64,000 nucleotides of DNA from the NCBI GenBank assembly GCA_030765045.1, contig CM060962.1, positions 94,026,412-94,090,411 on the forward strand, given 5' to 3'. The translations under genes were made by a program, and so were the position numbers. The stretch comes from Tenodera sinensis (Eukaryota > Arthropoda > Insecta > Mantodea > Mantidae). Below are positions 61,272 to 64,000 of the stretch, in pieces. Each line of letters begins with the position of its first letter. The first letter of the stretch is position 1. Below the pieces are notes generated by a model. It saw only the letters and a program-made list of their open reading frames with translations, did no database searches and was not told where the DNA came from.

Positions 61272-63593
61272 TTACAGCAACGATACTACTATTACCAATT
61301 TAGTTGTAGCATTTTTAAATTGAGTTTCAGACATGTTGAAAATATCTACATCGAAATGATGAAGCTTGTTATATAAATACATAATTCTGTGTAATGGTGA
61401 ATTTTTATGGATTTCTGTATTTACTCTGGAGGTGAAGAAAAGCCTCCTGAATCTGCTTATTTTATTGGGTACATAAAATGATACATTTGTTGTAATACTA
61501 ATATCATCAATAATCGAATGCAATACCTTATACAGAAATATTAACCCTGCAATATCTCTTCTAAATTTCAAAGTTTTAAGTTTAAATATTTCCAAAAGGG
61601 TTTCATAATTTGTGTAAGTAGGATAATATCCAGATCTTTTAAATAGTATGTATTTTAGAAATTTTGATTGTAGTTTTTCTATTGCGGTGACATGCATTAT
61701 CATCTTAGGATTCCAAATAATAGATGCATATTCGAGTTTTTGTCTCACAAATGAATTATAAAGTTGAATTAAAGTTTTTTCTTTAAATGAATAGGAATTT
61801 CGAATAATAAAGCCAAGGCATTTTAGCGATTTGGATACAATTAAGTCAATGTGTCTATTGAATCTAAGATCTATTGTAAAATGTACCCCTAGATCCTTTT
61901 TTTCAATCACTTCAACGAGTGGTGTCATATTGATATTATAAACATATTTATATGGGTTTTTGTTTCTATTGAAGGACATTTTTACACATTTACTAATATT
62001 AAATGGGAGTTTGTTTGTTTCGCTCCATGCATATAAGGAATCAAGGTCCTGTTGAAGTTCCATACAGTCTTTAACATTATTGATACTTTTATATAGTTTA
62101 ACATCATCAGCAAACATTAGAATTTTTGAATGTTTTACAACGCTAGGTAAATCATTTATATAACATAAAAATAACAGAGGTCCTAAATTAGAACCTTGAG
62201 GAATCCCTGAATTAACATTAAATTGGTATGACATGCAATGCTTATAATAGACTACCTGCGATCTATCTTTTAAATATGACTGAAATATTTTCATTAATGG
62301 AAAAGCAAAACTTAATTTAGCTAACTTAGCAAGTAAACAGTCATGATCAACTTTATCAAAAGCCTTTTGAAAATCAGTATATACTACATCTACTTGTTTG
62401 AAATGGTCTAGTTCTAATGATACATATTCAGTGAAGTTAAAAAGATTTGTAACAATTGATCTTTTTGGCATGAAACCATGTTGTAGCGGTGAAATTACTA
62501 ACTTTATATGGTTAGATATATGTGTATAAATAATGCTTTCTATAATTTTTGCTGGTGTAGACAAAACAGCAATAGGCCTATAGTTGCTTATCAGCTTAGA
62601 ATTTTCAGATTTAGGAATCGGAATTACTTTAGTTTGTTTCCATACATTGGGAAAAATTCCTTGTTGTAGGATTTGGTTATAAATTGATGTTAGAGGGTAT
62701 AACAATTCTCCACAGCCTTTAAATACATAAGTTGGTATTCCATCAGGCCCTGCAGATCTTTTACTCTTAAGTTGTTTTATTGCAATTTTGACTTCATTTT
62801 CACTTACTGCGTTTATATTAAGAGAGTCTAAAATGTTGACACTATTATCAGCTTTATAAGTGTATTTTGAAGTACTACTTGAGTAAACTGATTTAAAGTA
62901 ATCGGCATATCCATTGGCAATTTCAGTAGGAGTTTTTAATACTCTACCATTATATTCCATCTCAGCGTGTGTCTGATATTGTTTCCGTTTATTTTTAATG
63001 AATTGCCAAAAATCGTTGGTATTATGTATCATTTTAACTTCAACAAGCTTAACATAATTTCTAAAGGCTATCTTAATTTGACTTTTTAACAATTTACGAA
63101 TATTTTTATAGCACCACAAATAATATTCCGATACATTTTTATTTTTACGGTACTTTTCTTTTAATTGTATGTTTTTTATTATTTCTTTAGTGAACCAAAC
63201 AGGATATTTGTGTTTATATTGTTTTCTTTTTGGCACGCATTTATCAAGTATTGAGTAAATTTTGCCGTAGAAAATAGCCACTGAATAATTAACATCCTGA
63301 TCTATTGATATATGATCCCATTTACAGTCTCTTATAAGCTCGTACATCTTGTTAAAATTAGCTTTGCAAAAATTATAGGTACACGTTGTCGCCATATTAT
63401 TTTTTACAGTATTCTCAATTTTAGCCGTTAAATTTAGTGGAGGATGGTACAAGTCTATATGTACCAAAGAATTATCATCTTCTTTTATATTAAGTGTTAT
63501 GTTAGTTAAAACTAAGTCTAGCGTTTTACCACTTACATTTTTTACGTTGTTCACGGACTGCATATTAGTAAAAGATAACGCATTGTTAAGCAA
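61272..63593 (-). CDS. LINE reverse transcriptase, 773 open codons
   Basis: An uninterrupted frame. It begins inside the end of the endonuclease domain (KTLDLVLTN, then LVHIDLYHPPL, the His motif). RT motifs follow: SKRSAGPDGIPTYVFKGC, NYRPIAVLSTPAKIIES, VVYTDFQKAFDKVDHDCLLA (motif A), NSGIPQGSNLGPLLFLCYIN (motif B), ILMFADDVKLYKSI (motif C, catalytic Asp pair intact) and VIEKKDLGVHFTIDL. The tail YNSFVRQKLEYASIIWNPKM is typical of this LINE group. The RT synthesises cDNA at the nicked target. All RT catalytic residues I can identify are present, but the frameshift upstream separates it from the endonuclease. Confidence 0.93.
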   Translation of the reverse strand: MLNNALSFTNMQSVNNVKNVSGKTLDLVLTNITLNIKEDDNSLVHIDLYHPPLNLTAKIENTVKNNMATTCTYNFCKANFNKMYELIRDCKWDHISIDQDVNYSVAIFYGKIYSILDKCVPKRKQYKHKYPVWFTKEIIKNIQLKEKYRKNKNVSEYYLWCYKNIRKLLKSQIKIAFRNYVKLVEVKMIHNTNDFWQFIKNKRKQYQTHAEMEYNGRVLKTPTEIANGYADYFKSVYSSSTSKYTYKADNSVNILDSLNINAVSENEVKIAIKQLKSKRSAGPDGIPTYVFKGCGELLYPLTSIYNQILQQGIFPNVWKQTKVIPIPKSENSKLISNYRPIAVLSTPAKIIESIIYTHISNHIKLVISPLQHGFMPKRSIVTNLFNFTEYVSLELDHFKQVDVVYTDFQKAFDKVDHDCLLAKLAKLSFAFPLMKIFQSYLKDRSQVVYYKHCMSYQFNVNSGIPQGSNLGPLLFLCYINDLPSVVKHSKILMFADDVKLYKSINNVKDCMELQQDLDSLYAWSETNKLPFNISKCVKMSFNRNKNPYKYVYNINMTPLVEVIEKKDLGVHFTIDLRFNRHIDLIVSKSLKCLGFIIRNSYSFKEKTLIQLYNSFVRQKLEYASIIWNPKMIMHVTAIEKLQSKFLKYILFKRSGYYPTYTNYETLLEIFKLKTLKFRRDIAGLIFLYKVLHSIIDDISITTNVSFYVPNKISRFRRLFFTSRVNTEIHKNSPLHRIMYLYNKLHHFDVDIFNMSETQFKNATTKLVIVVSLL

Positions 63594-63599
63594 TTTTGC

Positions 63600-63992
63600 T
63601 TTATTACTACCTTTCTTAGATCGTAAGTGGAATCAATTATTTCAGATATATTAAAGTCACCTGTAATAATTATATGTGAGCTAAATTTATGAAGATTTTG
63701 TTCTATCTGATCAAAATATTCTTTAAATGAATTTATATTAGTATTTGGAGGAAAATAAACTGTATTTACAATAAATTTAGTACCATAGTAATAAAATTTT
63801 TATCCAGATTGATTCATTGTTAGTATCAAGAAAAGAGATTTTTTCAGGATTAAATGCTGATTTAATTGCTATTAACACTCCGCCGCCAGGGTTTTGTGAA
63901 TTTCTGTCTTTCCGAAATACAGTATATCTGTTATCGAATAGTTCAGAGTTATGAATACCATCTAACAACCAAGACTCAGTTATGCTAATCAC
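63600..63992 (-). pseudogene. LINE endonuclease domain, frameshifted, partial
   Basis: Reads ISITESWLLDGIHNSELFDN (catalytic Glu in TES), RYTVFRKDRNSQNPGGGVLI, then after a frameshift near 63785 TKFIVNTVYFPPNTN and IIITGDFNISEIID (GDFN motif). A second frameshift near 63620 leads into the RT frame. The N-terminus is beyond the window. Confidence 0.85.
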
Positions 63993-64000
63993 ATCATAAT

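Larger units (their letters stand above)
61039..64000 (-). mobile_element. Young LINE (Jockey/CR1-group), continues past right edge
   Basis: The 3' end has an (AAAT)n-like tail at 61038-61053; the endonuclease reaches the window edge. Only two frameshifts were seen in 2.7 kb of coding sequence, far fewer than in the other LINEs here, so it is a comparatively recent insertion. Confidence 0.88.

Noticed and set aside
43392..64000. Search for the channel exon ending in VEWK upstream of S1
   Set aside because: No candidate with correct donor and phase was seen; a few TTCCA-containing sites gave no conserved residues.

Overview
This looks like a piece of an arthropod, most likely insect, nuclear genome. 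It is AT-rich, has spliceosomal GT-AG introns, and is crowded with transposable elements. I favour a large-genome hemimetabolous insect such as a cockroach relative, but that is inference from repeat content and exon sequence, not a database match. No bacterial operon, CRISPR array, rRNA gene or convincing functional tRNA gene is visible.

The one host gene I can support lies on the minus strand. Six exons (43391-43286, 38651-38512, 35657-35551, 35434-35282, 22265-22072 and 5529-5426) join in phase to encode domain I (S1 to S6, including the pore loop with its selectivity-filter glutamate) of an L-type voltage-gated calcium channel alpha-1 subunit. Both ends of the gene lie outside what I can recognise: no N-terminal exon was found between 43392 and the right edge, and no I-II linker exon between 5425 and the left edge. 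Intron lengths run from 116 bp to about 16.5 kb.

Nearly everything else is transposon sediment inside or beside these introns. From left to right: a degenerate Jockey-like LINE (1-4310, + strand) with a microsatellite in its reverse transcriptase; a hAT element with terminal inverted repeats (TIRs) and an 8-bp target-site duplication (TSD) (5849-7713); a piggyBac-like element (7781-10661) holding a Tc1-like element (8293-9448) and a short repeat; a minus-strand CR1-group LINE (about 13839-21790) split by a plus-strand Jockey-like LINE (16050-20795) and by a SINE (14394-14726); a 283-bp Penelope-like palindromic retroposon carrying two hammerhead-ribozyme-like cores (22798-23080); a second piggyBac-like element (26451-28017); a CA-type minisatellite (28150-28600); and a 3.5-kb hAT element (30779-34320).

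Right of the last channel exons are fragments of two Tc1/mariner-superfamily transposases (40.1-42.4 kb), a cluster of tRNA-derived SINEs of four families (42.5-47.7 kb), a LINE ORF1 fragment, a small piggyBac-like element (48794-49403), an unclassified retroposon (49823-50370), a mariner split by a TIR element (51.6-53.4 kb), a compact hAT derivative (54832-55757), another mariner relic, a DDE element with long TIRs containing a SINE (57972-59517), and a relatively young LINE with an uninterrupted 773-codon reverse-transcriptase frame running off the right edge (61039-64000).

No set of genes here works as a pathway. The biology is one ion-channel gene whose introns accumulate nested mobile elements, most of them inactivated by stops, frameshifts and deletions. 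All coordinates for degenerate elements are by-eye boundaries; those with TSDs are the firmest.
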